Assembly (NCBI RefSeq): GCF_040907265.1
Contig: NZ_JBFOHP010000002.1
Coordinates: 2,063,501 to 2,127,500 of the forward strand
DNA: 64,000 bases
Direction: 5' to 3'
Source: Streptomyces sclerotialus
GTDB taxonomy: Bacteria; Actinomycetota; Actinomycetes; Streptomycetales; Streptomycetaceae
Shown here: positions 1 to 11,129 of the stretch, one piece after another
Layout: every line of letters begins with the position of its first letter
Position numbering within the stretch: the stretch's first letter is position 1
Notes under the pieces: generated by a model
What the model was told of the DNA's origin: nothing
The model's database searches: none
What the model saw: the letters and a program-made list of their open reading frames with translations, nothing else
Position numbers and translations under genes: made by a program

Positions 1-759
1 GCCGGGGTGGCGCTGGCAGCGCTGTGGGCCGCGGTCCCGATAGGCGTCGTGCAGTCCATGGCGTACTCGGAGGCGCTCTTCACCGCGCTCGCGGCCGGGG
101 CGCTGTACGCCGTGCTGACCGGCCGCTGGGTGTGGGCCGGGGTACTGACGTCGCTGGCCGGGCTGACCCGGCCGGTGGGCGCCGCGGTCGTCGCGGCCCT
201 GTGGGTGGCGGCGGCGCTCGTCCTGTGGCGCGAACGGTCGGCCGAGGGCCGGGTGACCTGGCGGCGGCACGGCCGGCTGCTCGCCGGGGTGGCGCTCGCC
301 CCGCTCGGCTGGTGCGGCTTCTTCCTGTGGGTGGGGGCCCGGCAGGGCAGCCTCACCGGCTACCTCGATGTCCAGGCGGGCTGGGACAACGGCTTCGACG
401 GCGGCCTGGCCTTCGCCTCCTTCGCCTGGCGGCTGCTGACCGGGCCCGCGCTGCCCGCCGGGCTCGCGCTGGTGGCCGGGGTCGCCGCGGTGATCTGGCT
501 GTACGTGCTCGGCGTACGGCAGGGGCAGCCGGTACCGCTGCTGGTCTACGGCGGCCTGGTGCTCGCGCTGGCGCTGACCGCCAAGGGGTATTTCGGCTCC
601 AAGCCGCGGCTGATGCTGCCGGCGTACCCGCTGCTGCTGCCGCCGGCCGCCGCGCTGGCCCGGTGGCGCCCCCGGTGCGCCGCGGCCGTCGTCGGCGCCC
701 TCGCGGCCGGCTCCGCGGTGTACGGCGCGTTCTGGCTGAACGGCTCGGGCCCGCCGTGA
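1..759 (+). CDS. Membrane glycosyltransferase-like protein, C-terminal part (start lies before the window)
   Basis: The frame is open from the first base, so the gene is cut by the window edge; 252 residues are visible. They form a series of hydrophobic Ala/Leu/Val/Trp-rich helices separated by short Arg-rich loops, as in polytopic membrane proteins. A segment near the visible N-terminus (SMAYSEALFTALAAG, then AGLTRPVGAA) resembles the PIG-V/GT-39-like mannosyltransferases of actinomycetes, which use polyprenyl-phosphate sugars at the outer face of the membrane. The catalytic loop expected near the true N-terminus is outside the window. The family call is therefore an inference from hydrophobicity and this one segment. 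It could also be another multi-pass integral membrane protein. Confidence 0.6.
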   Translation, partial: AGVALAALWAAVPIGVVQSMAYSEALFTALAAGALYAVLTGRWVWAGVLTSLAGLTRPVGAAVVAALWVAAALVLWRERSAEGRVTWRRHGRLLAGVALAPLGWCGFFLWVGARQGSLTGYLDVQAGWDNGFDGGLAFASFAWRLLTGPALPAGLALVAGVAAVIWLYVLGVRQGQPVPLLVYGGLVLALALTAKGYFGSKPRLMLPAYPLLLPPAAALARWRPRCAAAVVGALAAGSAVYGAFWLNGSGPP

Positions 760-1055
760 CGCGGCGGCCCCGGGCACTCCGCCGGTGACCGCGGAACGTC
801 CCCGCGTGACCGCGACCCTCGGCAAACACGCCGTGACGCCCGGGGAAATGCGCGATAAACACCGCCCCGGAGAATTTCATTAGACCTGCGGACAGACGGT
901 CACACGGATGCCCTGCGGGTGAAAGAGCGATTTAGTGAATTCTCTTGGCAGGGCCCTGGCGAATGGCTTGTTTGAGACGCATTCCACATCACATCGTCAT
1001 TACAAAGCCCACGGTTTGACCAGGCGCCTACATCACACGCGGTAACGTCGATTGA

Positions 1056-2078
1056 GTGCGTACCGATGAGAAGCCCGACCGGAAGGAAGGGCGCTGGAGC
1101 GAGCTCGCCCGGCCGAATATGACACGAACACGCCACTGGCTGTTCGGCGGCACCGTGGCGGTCTATGCGGCGATCGTGCTGGGCGTGCTGACGACTTCCT
1201 GGCTGGTCACCCTCGACTGGCAGATCATGCTCTTCCGGCCGTACAAGCAGTGGCCGGACATCCACCCCTACCTCGACTACTTCGTGGTGCTGGGCCAGCG
1301 CGGCCCCACCGCGGTCGCGGTGGCCGCGTGGCTGGGCTGGCGCTGCTGGCGGCAGCGGAACCTCCACCCGCTGCTGGTGCTCGGCGTCGCCCTGCTGATG
1401 CTCAACGTCACCGTGGGCGCCGCCAAGATCGGCATGGGGCGGCTCGGGCCGCACTACGCGACCGCCATCGGGACCAACGAGATGTGGCTCGGCGGCGATA
1501 TATTTCCTTCAGGACACACCGCGAACGCCGTGGTCACCTGGGGTGTGCTGGCGTACCTCGCGACGACCCCGCTGCGCCGCAGGATCCTTTCGGTCATCGC
1601 CGCGCTGGGCGCGCTGGGCGTGGGCATGACCACCGTCTACCTCGGTACCCACTGGGTCAGTGACGTGCTGCTGGGCTGGGCCGCCGGCCTCCTGGTGCTG
1701 CTCGCGCTCCCCTGGTGCGAGCCGGGCATGGCCTGGGCCGAGGCCCGGCTGATGGCGGTGTTCTGGCGGCTCCGGGCCCAGCTGGGCGGCGCCCCGCAGC
1801 CGGTCACGGTGCCCGCGAGCCCGGCGGGCGTCACTTCCGGCGTCGCCGGCCGGCGCGCCGTCGCCGAGGACGGCGTCCTGGTCCGCGAGCCCGCGGTGGC
1901 CGGCCGGCAGGGCCGTACGCCGGAGGCCTGGCCGCACCACCCCGCACGGCCGCACACCGCGCGCTCGGAGCGCACCCCGGTCACCCCCTCGGGCAGCCGA
2001 AGACCGCCGCACGCCGACCGCGCACCGCGCACCGCACCGGTCACCACGACCGTCCGCGGCCGCTCGCAGGGCAGCTGA
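1056..2078 (+). CDS. PAP2-family phosphatase (membrane phosphatidic acid phosphatase type)
   Basis: 340 residues. All three PAP2 signature blocks are visible: a Lys/Arg block (KIGMGRLGP), the PSGH block (FPSGHTANAV) and the final His/Asp block (VYLGTHWVSDVLLGW), each beside a hydrophobic segment. The family dephosphorylates lipid phosphates such as phosphatidic acid or undecaprenyl pyrophosphate at the membrane. The C-terminal ~100 residues, after the last membrane helix, are Pro/Arg/Thr-rich and probably disordered. The start is uncertain: GTG 1056 opens the longest frame, and ATG 1119 just before the first membrane segment is a good alternative; neither has a strong ribosome site. It stands alone between unrelated genes, so its substrate is not indicated. 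Confidence 0.85.
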   Translation: MRTDEKPDRKEGRWSELARPNMTRTRHWLFGGTVAVYAAIVLGVLTTSWLVTLDWQIMLFRPYKQWPDIHPYLDYFVVLGQRGPTAVAVAAWLGWRCWRQRNLHPLLVLGVALLMLNVTVGAAKIGMGRLGPHYATAIGTNEMWLGGDIFPSGHTANAVVTWGVLAYLATTPLRRRILSVIAALGALGVGMTTVYLGTHWVSDVLLGWAAGLLVLLALPWCEPGMAWAEARLMAVFWRLRAQLGGAPQPVTVPASPAGVTSGVAGRRAVAEDGVLVREPAVAGRQGRTPEAWPHHPARPHTARSERTPVTPSGSRRPPHADRAPRTAPVTTTVRGRSQGS

Positions 2079-2203
2079 CACGACAGCGGTGCGGGACCGG
2101 TACGCACACGTGCCCGCACCACCACGGCCCCGGCCGGCTCCTCCGCGGAGCCGCCGGGGCCGTCGTCGTACCGGGGGCGGGGGCGGGCCGTGCGGCCCGT
2201 CGC

Positions 2204-2419
2204 TCAGCCCTTCCAGGACCGGTGCACGGTCCCTTCCTCGACCTCGAAGTTCAGCCGGCCCGCCTGGTACTCCATGGTGATGATCGCGCCCGGCGGCAGC
2301 GACCTGACGGTGCTCCAGCCTCGCTCGCGAGCACGTTCCTCGGCCCGCTGACGGTCCAGACCGACATAGGTCTCCACGTCGTCGTCCGGTTCTTTCGGAA
2401 GGTTCGGTACAGGCGCCAT
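2204..2419 (-). CDS. I78-family peptidase inhibitor-like small protein
   Basis: 71 residues, no signal peptide. The C-terminal half (RSLPPGAIITMEYQAGRLN) has the fold signature of the I78 serine-protease inhibitor family: a conserved Gly and Asn-rich strand-loop pattern ending in a basic Trp-Lys-Gly tail. Family members are small inhibitors of subtilisin-like proteases; here the lack of an export signal suggests an intracellular role, which is inference. It faces the PAP2 gene tail-to-tail (126-base gap). The ATG at 2419 is the natural start given the family's usual length. Confidence 0.78.
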   Translation of the reverse strand: MAPVPNLPKEPDDDVETYVGLDRQRAEERARERGWSTVRSLPPGAIITMEYQAGRLNFEVEEGTVHRSWKG

Positions 2420-2946
2420 GGCGCAACCGTATGCCTCTCCGACGACGTACGGAAGGGCGGTCCTGACACACCTGAGTGTTCCCGGTGTCCGGCATCGGTC
2501 ACACTTCTGTCACAGCCCGCCGAGGCCGGTTCACCGCCACTTCCGTCACCCGGACGAGCCGTCCCGGTATCACTTCGGCAACGGAGAAAACCGGCCCGAT
2601 TTCTTCTTGATCGAATTCCGTGAACCCGTCGGGACAACTCCCGTCGCACCCCGGAAATCAACGACCGCGAGGCACCGGATTCCCTTTACCCGATGCACGT
2701 TGTCGAGCGTCCCGTAATCTTCCGACGGCTCACACTCCGCTCACATTTCCCGCACAGGCACCGGTCCTGCCGGTCGCATGGCACGGGGCCGCACGGGTAC
2801 GCGGGGACGGCCCGGAGCACGGTGGCGGGAACGGCCGACGCCCCCTCGCGCAAAGGGCGTTGCGGCGCGCATGATGAGCGGGTCCCAGTACGTCCTGCCG
2901 TGATGGCGAGTCCGAGCACGTCCTGACGACGAACGAGGTGGCGCGG
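2420..2946. other. Intergenic region of about 530 bases without a convincing gene
   Basis: This divergent gap between the I78 inhibitor and ctaD must hold both promoters. Open frames here lack the codon bias of neighbouring genes. The base composition is less G/C-rich around 2570-2660 than in the flanking genes, as is usual for Streptomyces promoters. A ribosome site GAGGTG lies at 2935-2940. I see no clear operator, hairpin or riboswitch. Confidence 0.5.
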
Positions 2947-4644
2947 ATGGGAACAGTGGCACCGGAGGCGGGCACCGGGACGGTCGCGGCCCGCCGGCCG
3001 GGCAGAGTCGTGGTCGACTGGCTGACGACGACGGACCACAAGAAGATCGGCCACCTCTACCTGATCACGTCCTTCGGCTTCTTCCTGGCCGGCGGGGTGC
3101 TGGCTCTCCTGATGCGGGCCGAACTGGCGCGCCCCGGCCTCCAGATCCTCACCAACGAGGAGTTCAACCAGGCGTTCACGCTGCACGGCACGATCATGCT
3201 GCTGCTGTTCGCCACCCCGGCCTTCGCGGGCTTCGCCAACGAGATCATGCCGCTCCAGATCGGGGCGCCCGACGTGGCGTTCCCACGCCTGAACATGCTC
3301 TCGTACTGGCTCTTCCTCTTCGGCGGCCTGATCGTGGTGGGTTCGCTGCTCACCCCGAGCGGCGGCGCGGCCTTCGGCTGGACCGCGTACGCGCCGCTGA
3401 ACTCCATGGTCCGCTCCCCCGGCATCGGGCACGACATGTGGATCATGGGGCTGGCGCTGTCCGGCTTCGGGACGATCCTGGGCGCGGTGAACTTCCTGAC
3501 CACGATCATCGGGATGCGGGCGCCGGGCATGACGATGTTCCGGATGCCGATCTTCACCTGGAACGTGCTCTTCACCTCGATCCTCGTCCTGGTCGCCTTC
3601 CCGGTGCTCGCGGCGGCGCTGCTGGTGCTGGAGGCGGACCGGCGGTTCGGCTCGGTGGTCTTCGAGGCGGAGTGGGGCGGGGTGCTGCTGTGGCAGCACC
3701 TCTTCTGGTTCTTCGGCCACCCGGAGGTCTACATCATCGCGCTGCCGTTCTTCGGCATCATCACCGAGATCATCCCGGTCTTCTCCCGGAAGCCGATCTT
3801 CGGGTACACCATGCTGGTCGCCGCGACCATGGCGATCACCGCGCTGTCGCTGATGGTCTGGGCGCACCACATGTTCGCCACCGGCGCCGTGCTGCTGCCG
3901 TTCTTCTCGTTGCTGTCCTTCCTGATCGCGGTGCCCACGGGCGTGAAGTTCTTCAACTGGATCGGCACGATGTGGCGGGGCTCGCTGTCCTTCGAGACAC
4001 CCATGCTGTGGGCGGTCGGCTTCCTGGTGAGCTTCCTGTTCGGCGGGCTGACCGGGGTGATCCTGGCCTCCCCGCCGCTGGACTTCCACGTCACCGACAC
4101 CTACTTCGTGGTGGCCCACTTCCACTACGTCGTCTTCGGCACGGTGGTCTTCGCGACCTTCGCCGGCTTCTACTTCTGGTGGCCCAAGTTCACCGGGAAG
4201 ATGCTCGACGAACGGCTCGGGAAGATCCACTTCTGGACGCTGTTCGCCGGCTTCCACACCACGTTCCTGGTGCAGCACTGGCTGGGCGTGGAGGGCATGC
4301 CGCGCCGGTACGCCGACTACCTCGCGGCCGACGGCTTCACCGCCCTCAACACCCTCTCCTCCATCGGCGCCTTCCTGCTCGGCGTCTCCACGCTGCCGTT
4401 CCTCTACAACGTCTGGAAGACCAGCAAGTACGCGCCGAAGACCGACCTGGACGACCCCTGGGGCCACGGCCGTTCCCTGGAGTGGGCGACCTCCTCGCCC
4501 CCGCCGCGCCACAACTTCCTCACCCTGCCCCGCATCCGCTCCGAGTCCCCCGCCTTCGACCTGCACCACCCGGGGACGGTGCGCAGGACCCTCATGGAGG
4601 AGGACGCGCGGCTCAGGCCGACGCCCGGGACAGACGGTCCCTGA
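2947..4644 (+). CDS. ctaD: Cytochrome c oxidase subunit I (aa3-type, stand-alone copy)
   Basis: 565 residues, the catalytic membrane subunit that reduces O2 and pumps protons. The heme-copper signatures are present: the heme-ligand region [11 protein letters not shown], the CuB His and cross-linked Tyr motif FFGHPEVYI, the His pair WAHHMFATG, and the distal heme His block [10 protein letters not shown]. Twelve or so hydrophobic segments are apparent. ATG 2947 is preferred over GTG 2938 because GAGGTG at 2935-2940 sits six bases before it. No subunit II, III or bc1 gene is nearby, so this is probably a second ctaD outside the main cta-qcr cluster, needing partners encoded elsewhere. Its last 32 bases overlap the 3' end of the WYL regulator on the other strand. 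Confidence 0.95.
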   Translation: MGTVAPEAGTGTVAARRPGRVVVDWLTTTDHKKIGHLYLITSFGFFLAGGVLALLMRAELARPGLQILTNEEFNQAFTLHGTIMLLLFATPAFAGFANEIMPLQIGAPDVAFPRLNMLSYWLFLFGGLIVVGSLLTPSGGAAFGWTAYAPLNSMVRSPGIGHDMWIMGLALSGFGTILGAVNFLTTIIGMRAPGMTMFRMPIFTWNVLFTSILVLVAFPVLAAALLVLEADRRFGSVVFEAEWGGVLLWQHLFWFFGHPEVYIIALPFFGIITEIIPVFSRKPIFGYTMLVAATMAITALSLMVWAHHMFATGAVLLPFFSLLSFLIAVPTGVKFFNWIGTMWRGSLSFETPMLWAVGFLVSFLFGGLTGVILASPPLDFHVTDTYFVVAHFHYVVFGTVVFATFAGFYFWWPKFTGKMLDERLGKIHFWTLFAGFHTTFLVQHWLGVEGMPRRYADYLAADGFTALNTLSSIGAFLLGVSTLPFLYNVWKTSKYAPKTDLDDPWGHGRSLEWATSSPPPRHNFLTLPRIRSESPAFDLHHPGTVRRTLMEEDARLRPTPGTDGP

Positions 4645-5569
4645 CCTCCCGTATGCGGTCCGCGAGTTCGGGCGGCTCGCGGACCTCGAAGTCGAAGCCG
4701 GTCATCGCCAGGTGCACCACCAGCGCGTCCGGGTTCGGCGCTCCGGTCCGCAGCAGGCAGCTGCGGTCGTCCACCGCCTCCAGCGTGCCGGCCATCGGCG
4801 AGACGCGCTGCGCCGCCTCCGCGAGCGGTACGTGCAGCAGGACGGTCGCGGACACCGCGTACGCGGCCGTGGAGACGCCCTGGGAGACGTAGGCCGCCAG
4901 GTCCTCGGCGGGCGGCGTACGGGGCGCCACGCGCGGACCGTGCGGCGGGGTGGGGGTGATCCGGTCGGCGCGGAAGGTCCGCCAGTCGGCCCGGCCGGTG
5001 TCCCAGGCGACCAGGTACCAGCGGCGCTGGGCGCTGACCAGGCGGTGCGGCTCGACGGTGCGCCGGGAGACCGTGCCGTCGTGCGTGGCGTACTCGAAGC
5101 GCAGTTGCTGCCCGTCGCGGCAGGCGGCGGCCAGCTCGGTGAGCACGGCGGCGTCGACCCGGGGGCCCGCGCCGCTCACCAGCGGGACGGTGAAGGCGTT
5201 CAGGGCGCTGACGCGGTGCCGCAGCCGGGCCGGGAGCACCTGCTCCAGCTTGGCGAGCGCCCGTACGGAGGTCTCCTCGATACCGGCGATGCCGCCGACG
5301 GCCGCGGTGCGGAGCCCGACCACGACCGCCACCGCCTCCTCGTCGTCGAGCAGCAGCGGCGGAAGCTCGGCGCCCGCACCCAGTTGATAGCCCCCGGCGG
5401 TGCCGGGGGCCGAGTGCACGGGGTAGCCGAGCTCCCGCAGTCTTTCGATGTCACGGCGGACGGTGCGCGGCGTCACGCCCAGCCGGTCGGCGAGGTCCGG
5501 ACCGGACCACTCGCGGTGGGCCTGCAGCAGCGAGAGCAGGCGGAGCAGGCGTGCCGAGGTCTCCAACAT
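4613..5569 (-). CDS. WYL-domain transcriptional regulator (DeoR-type HTH)
   Basis: 318 residues. The N-terminal winged helix ([19 protein letters not shown]) is the HTH-11/DeoR type. The C-terminal part carries the WYL domain with the motif [19 protein letters not shown], thought to bind small ligands or nucleic acid. A downstream WCX-like extension follows. Start ATG 5569 begins directly before the HTH; the longer frame to 5788 adds only Arg-rich sequence with poor coding character. Gene and ctaD are convergent and overlap by 32 bases, so the regulator is not obviously a ctaD activator. Target unknown. Confidence 0.88.
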   Translation of the reverse strand: MLETSARLLRLLSLLQAHREWSGPDLADRLGVTPRTVRRDIERLRELGYPVHSAPGTAGGYQLGAGAELPPLLLDDEEAVAVVVGLRTAAVGGIAGIEETSVRALAKLEQVLPARLRHRVSALNAFTVPLVSGAGPRVDAAVLTELAAACRDGQQLRFEYATHDGTVSRRTVEPHRLVSAQRRWYLVAWDTGRADWRTFRADRITPTPPHGPRVAPRTPPAEDLAAYVSQGVSTAAYAVSATVLLHVPLAEAAQRVSPMAGTLEAVDDRSCLLRTGAPNPDALVVHLAMTGFDFEVREPPELADRIREVRDRLSRASA

Positions 5570-5663
5570 GCGCCAGAGTCTGGCAGCACTTGCGGACAAC
5601 CGCTGTCCGCGACCACGACCGCGCCTGCTCCGCACCCTCCGTCGTCGCCGGTGTGCGCGCCGG

Positions 5664-5834
5664 CTACCAGCGGTACCAGCGCGCCCGGCCGCCTCCCGTG
5701 CCGGTCGAACGGAACAGGAAGCCCAGCAGCCACACGACGAGTACCGCCACCGCGATCCACCACAGCGCCTTGAGTGCGAAACCGGCACCGAACAGGATCA
5801 GCGCGAGCAGCAGGACCAACAGGACAGGAACCAT
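5664..5834 (-). CDS. Small hydrophobic membrane protein, 56 residues
   Basis: Two adjacent hydrophobic segments (VPVLLVLLLALILFGAGF and WWIAVAVLVVWLLGFLF) are followed by a basic Gly/Arg/Trp tail. This matches the short hydrophobic proteins that are common and unnamed in Streptomyces. The ATG at 5834 follows a strong ribosome site (GGAGGTG) nine bases upstream, which settles the start against the longer frame to 5879. Function unknown; it could be a stress-induced membrane peptide. Confidence 0.75.
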   Translation of the reverse strand: MVPVLLVLLLALILFGAGFALKALWWIAVAVLVVWLLGFLFRSTGTGGGRARWYRW

Positions 5835-5924
5835 GATTTGCACCTCCGCTCTCCGGGTGCCCCTTTCGTCGCGGGTCAATCGGGGGCGTGTGAGGTACCG
5901 GGGGCGCGTTCGCCGCGGCGTGGG

Positions 5925-6815
5925 TCAGGACGGGTCCTGCGCCCTCGCGACCCGGACGGAGAGGTCGTTGTCGACCGTGAAGTACGGGCCGACGCGGACC
6001 TGCCCGCCCGGAGCGCCGATCGGCATCGCCGGGTACGTGAAGATCTGCTTCTTGTCCGGTACGTCGTCCAGGATCCGGGAGATGCGCACCGGGTCGGCTC
6101 CTTCGCCGGTCCGCACCCACAGGTCCCACCGCTCGGTGCCGGACCGCCAGTGACCGGCCAGCGGGCCGTGCGGCAGGACGAACGCGAAGTCCGGCCCGTC
6201 GCCCTGGAGCGGGATCGTGACCGTGTGCCCGTCGTGCCGGGCACGGGCCTCGGCAGCCGCGCCGGAGGCCAGCACGGCGCCGTAGAGCCGGCCCTCGACG
6301 GTGATGCCGTCCGGGGCGACCTGGATCTCGCCGGCCTCCGCGTGCGGGCCGCGCAGCCAGCTGCGCAGCGCGAGGTTGCCGTACTTGGTGGCGTACGGGA
6401 TCCGGACGCCGAGCCGGCCGATGGCGGCCAGCGGGCGCCGGTCCACCAGCGACCGCAGGTCGTTCAGGCCGGGCAGCAGGCGCTGCGGGTCCCCGGCGTC
6501 CCCGAGGTCGGCGTAGACGTTCCACCGTCCCTCGGGCAGTGCGACCGTGCTGGGCAGCACGGCCCGCAGCCGGCCCGAGCCGTTCGGCCCGAGCGGCAGC
6601 CGGATCTCGTCGGCCGGTGTCTCGCCGCCGCGCAGCCGGAGCACCAGCGCGGCGTTCCAGACCGTGCCCGCTTCCTCGCCGGCGGGCACGGGAACGGCGA
6701 TGTCGAAGGTGAGACCGCCCGCGGAGTCCGCGATGCAGTCGGCGCGCAGGGCGGTCCGCTCCGGCCGGGTACCGGACCCGGTGCCGGTGGCGGGCAGTTG
6801 CATCGACGCGCTCAT
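5925..6815 (-). CDS. Beta-rich partner protein translationally coupled to a glycosyltransferase
   Basis: 296 residues, no signal peptide or membrane segment. The sequence alternates short hydrophobic strands with polar turns and has two similar parts, each with an arginine/'W-x-V' type strand (GRWNVYADLGD and ERWDLWVRTGEG). This pattern resembles the beta-sandwich accessory segments found with actinobacterial teichoic-acid-type transferases, but I cannot name a family. Its ATG overlaps the stop of the upstream glycosyltransferase gene (ATGA), so both are made together. It is likely to act with that enzyme in cell-surface glycan synthesis; this is inference from coupling alone. Confidence 0.7.
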   Translation of the reverse strand: MSASMQLPATGTGSGTRPERTALRADCIADSAGGLTFDIAVPVPAGEEAGTVWNAALVLRLRGGETPADEIRLPLGPNGSGRLRAVLPSTVALPEGRWNVYADLGDAGDPQRLLPGLNDLRSLVDRRPLAAIGRLGVRIPYATKYGNLALRSWLRGPHAEAGEIQVAPDGITVEGRLYGAVLASGAAAEARARHDGHTVTIPLQGDGPDFAFVLPHGPLAGHWRSGTERWDLWVRTGEGADPVRISRILDDVPDKKQIFTYPAMPIGAPGGQVRVGPYFTVDNDLSVRVARAQDPS

Positions 6816-8071
6816 GCCGTCCGCACTCCTCTCAGTGCGGCGTGCGCCGCGTCCTTGGTGGCGTAGGCGCCGCTCAACAAAGCTCCTCTGGTGCGGTGGA
6901 CCGTGGCGCGCAGCACGCCCCGGCCGCCGCCGGTGGTCAGGTCGCCGAAGAGCGCTTCGTACCGCCCCGCGATCCGCGCGGGATCGAAGCGGGCCGATCG
7001 CGCGAGGGCGGCCCGGCCCATCCGCTGCCGGCGCTCGTCGTCGTTGATCAGCTCCAGCAGCGCACCCGCGACGGCGTTCTTCTTGCCGACCGGCACCAGC
7101 CGGCCGTCCACGCCGTCCTCGATGATCTCGCCGGGACCGTGCGGGCAGTCGGTGGAGACCACCGGCAGCCCGCACCGCATCGCCTCCACAATCGTCATCC
7201 CGAAGGACTCCAGGCTGGAAGTGACGGCCGCGATGGAGCCCTTGGCCCACTCCGGGTCCAGCGGGTTGGCCGGGCCCATCAGGTAGATGTGGTTGTACAG
7301 GCCCAGTTCGTCGATCAGGGCGCGCAGGGCCTGCTTCTCGGCACCGCCGCCGTAGATCCGCAGCCGCCAGTCCGGGCGCTGTTCGACGACCGTGGCGAAG
7401 GCGCGGATCAGCAGGTCGTACCGCTTGACCCGGGCCAGCCGACCGGCCGCGACGACCCATTTGCCGGTACCGTCGGCGGGCTGGACGCCGGGCTCGGGCA
7501 CGCTGTTGGGCACCGCCTCGATGCGTACGCCGGGCAGCCGCAGTCGCTTGCGGTAGGACCGCGCGTCCGCCTCGGTCACCGTGGTCACCGCGTCCAGCCG
7601 CGGGTAGACCGCGCGCAACTGGCGGGTGAGCGCCCTGCCGTGCGTGTCGAGGGTGAGGTGCTCCTGCCCGACGCGTGCCACGCCCCGCCTGGCCTGCCGG
7701 GCGATGTGGACGTTCAGTCCGGGCCGGGTCCCCACCACGACGTCGGCCTCCAGGGACCGCAGGTGGGCGGCGATCCGCCGGTCGGTGAGCTCGCTGTACT
7801 GCCGGAAGCGGCCCTCGGCCGACGGGAAGACGCGGGCCTCGCGGAGGAACGCCGGGTCCTCCCCGTCGTATCCGGGGCTGTCCTTGCGGAGGTCCACGAG
7901 ATGCCGCAACCTGACCCGCGCTCCGGGCTCGAAGACCGGCACATCACGGTGGCGGAAGACAGACACGATCTCGACGTCGTGCTGCTCCGACAGCGTGCGG
8001 GCGAGGTTGTACGTCGTCCGGATCGTGCCGCCGATGCCGTATGCGTTGTGAATCAGGAATGAGATGTGCAT
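6812..8071 (-). CDS. Glycosyltransferase family 4 (GT-B fold)
   Basis: 419 residues. The N-terminal domain begins with the Gly-rich loop typical of GT4 (NAYGIGGTIRT). The C-terminal domain has the nucleotide-sugar E-x7-E region (ESFGMTIVEAMRCGLP) followed by DCPHGPGEIIEDG. Such enzymes transfer a sugar from an NDP-sugar to a lipid, glycan or teichoic acid acceptor. The acceptor is not shown by sequence; TagE/poly(glycerol-phosphate) glucosyltransferases and capsule enzymes are among the closest architectural matches. It is the first gene of a two-gene unit with the 5925-6815 gene (ATGA overlap). The ATG at 8071 gives the full N-terminal Rossmann strand. Confidence 0.88.
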   Translation of the reverse strand: MHISFLIHNAYGIGGTIRTTYNLARTLSEQHDVEIVSVFRHRDVPVFEPGARVRLRHLVDLRKDSPGYDGEDPAFLREARVFPSAEGRFRQYSELTDRRIAAHLRSLEADVVVGTRPGLNVHIARQARRGVARVGQEHLTLDTHGRALTRQLRAVYPRLDAVTTVTEADARSYRKRLRLPGVRIEAVPNSVPEPGVQPADGTGKWVVAAGRLARVKRYDLLIRAFATVVEQRPDWRLRIYGGGAEKQALRALIDELGLYNHIYLMGPANPLDPEWAKGSIAAVTSSLESFGMTIVEAMRCGLPVVSTDCPHGPGEIIEDGVDGRLVPVGKKNAVAGALLELINDDERRQRMGRAALARSARFDPARIAGRYEALFGDLTTGGGRGVLRATVHRTRGALLSGAYATKDAAHAALRGVRTA

Positions 8072-8168
8072 CCGTCCCCGTATCCCATGGTTTTCGCGCG
8101 AACGTAGCCAGGCGTCCGCCTACCAAACGGTTAGACCGAGGCTGGAGGTTTCGGGTTGGCTCCTTTCG

Positions 8169-8790
<622 letters not shown>

Positions 8791-8848
8791 CGCCGCAGGC
8801 TAGCGGCGTCCCGGCGGACCGGCCGCGCGGCACGCGACCGAACGGCGT

Positions 8849-8882
8849 GTGCCCCACCCGGTCGGGTGACCGGGCGGGGCAC
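8849..8882 (-). terminator. Hairpin terminator after the LysM transglycosylase gene
   Basis: Inverted repeat with 15-base arms (8849-8863 and 8868-8882, one mismatch) and a 4-base loop. It begins 52 bases past the stop of the 8934-9548 gene and precedes the next minus-strand gene. There is no strong T-tract, which is common in Streptomyces. Confidence 0.6.
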
Positions 8883-8933
8883 GCCGCCACCGCCGCGCCA
8901 TGGGGACGGGGACACACGGGCGGTGGCGGCGGA

Positions 8934-10114
<1,181 letters not shown>

Positions 10115-10918
10115 GTGCCCCGCATGCTCGACGTCAGTGACGACGTTCGCGCCGAGATCGGCGACGAGGAGGCCGACCGCCTGCTGGCCGGCGACAACGC
10201 CCCCGGCGCTTACGACTGCACCTCCTGCCGCACTCCGGGCGACAGCGAGCAGGAGCGCACCAGCACCGTCCTGTTCATCGGCGAGGAGACCGCCGTGCTG
10301 GCGTTCGCCCACGCCACGTGCATCCCCTCGCAGGTCGTCTCGGTGGCCGAGGAGCAGCTGAAGGGCGCCGTCCGCTCCATCACCGGCGAGCCCCCCGCCG
10401 ACGCGCCGCCCGCCCCGCGTTCCGAGAGCGGCACCCCGGTCCCCCGCCAGGCGACCCTGGGCGTGACCTGCGGCCTGGTCCTGGTCGAGGACGACCTGCG
10501 CCCCGCCCTGGTGGTGGAGCCCAACGGCCCGATCGCCCGCCCCGGCTCGGCCGACCTCGACGACCACTTCCTGCCGCTGCTGATGGAGCAGGGCTTCCAC
10601 CCGGTCACCGACATGGCCGTACTGCCGGCCGGCGGCACCGGCTGGTCCGTGCTGCTCGCCATGGGCCAGCTGCACGCCGTGCTCCAGGACAGCGGCGAGA
10701 CCGGCGGCCAGAACGCCTGGTGGAAGGCGCATCAGCCGCTCCCGGTCTCCGACGGCTGGCGCGCCGCGGTCAACAAGACCCGGACGGTCCTGGTGTACGC
10801 CGCGCCGCACGGCTCGATCGGCCAGCAGCCGCGCGAGGACCTGATGCGCGAGGCGCTGGAGAAGGCGGCGGCGCAGGGGAAGCTGGTCGCCCTCGCGATG
10901 CCGCTGGCCGGCACCTGA
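10115..10918 (+). CDS. Conserved hypothetical protein with N-terminal Cys/His motif
   Basis: 267 residues, soluble, no signal peptide. GTG 10115 follows GAGGAG. An N-terminal region has CTSC (residues 35-38) and later a FAHATC stretch, a possible zinc-binding or redox arrangement. The rest is an alpha/beta-looking domain with an acidic, Pro-rich linker around residue 110. I do not recognise the family; it looks like a Streptomyces-conserved protein of unknown role. It is transcribed away from the transglycosylases and is not in an evident operon. Confidence 0.75.
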   Translation: MPRMLDVSDDVRAEIGDEEADRLLAGDNAPGAYDCTSCRTPGDSEQERTSTVLFIGEETAVLAFAHATCIPSQVVSVAEEQLKGAVRSITGEPPADAPPAPRSESGTPVPRQATLGVTCGLVLVEDDLRPALVVEPNGPIARPGSADLDDHFLPLLMEQGFHPVTDMAVLPAGGTGWSVLLAMGQLHAVLQDSGETGGQNAWWKAHQPLPVSDGWRAAVNKTRTVLVYAAPHGSIGQQPREDLMREALEKAAAQGKLVALAMPLAGT

Positions 10919-11129
10919 GCGACGGCTTCGCCGGCTGCCGGGCGGCCGCCTCCCGACCGGGGCGGCCGTCCGGGCGGTCGCGTACGGGTGTCCGAGGCGC
11001 CACGCGCAGGCGGCGGAAGCCCTGCGCCATCGGCATTCCTGAGCCCTCCGCGGTTCCGCGTATGCCCCACGATCAGCCAATTCGTCACCGAAGCCGCATC
11101 CCACGGGCCTCCGGGTCGTTGGCACAGAC

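Noticed and set aside
2686..4569. Long antisense frame of 627 codons opposite ctaD
   Set aside because: Its codon bias is the mirror of ctaD and it is rich in Arg/Gly/Glu/His; typical high-GC shadow frame.
4613..5788. Longer WYL regulator starting at 5788
   Set aside because: The first 73 codons are Arg-rich with no coding bias and overlap the 5664-5834 small gene; ATG 5569 starts just before the HTH.
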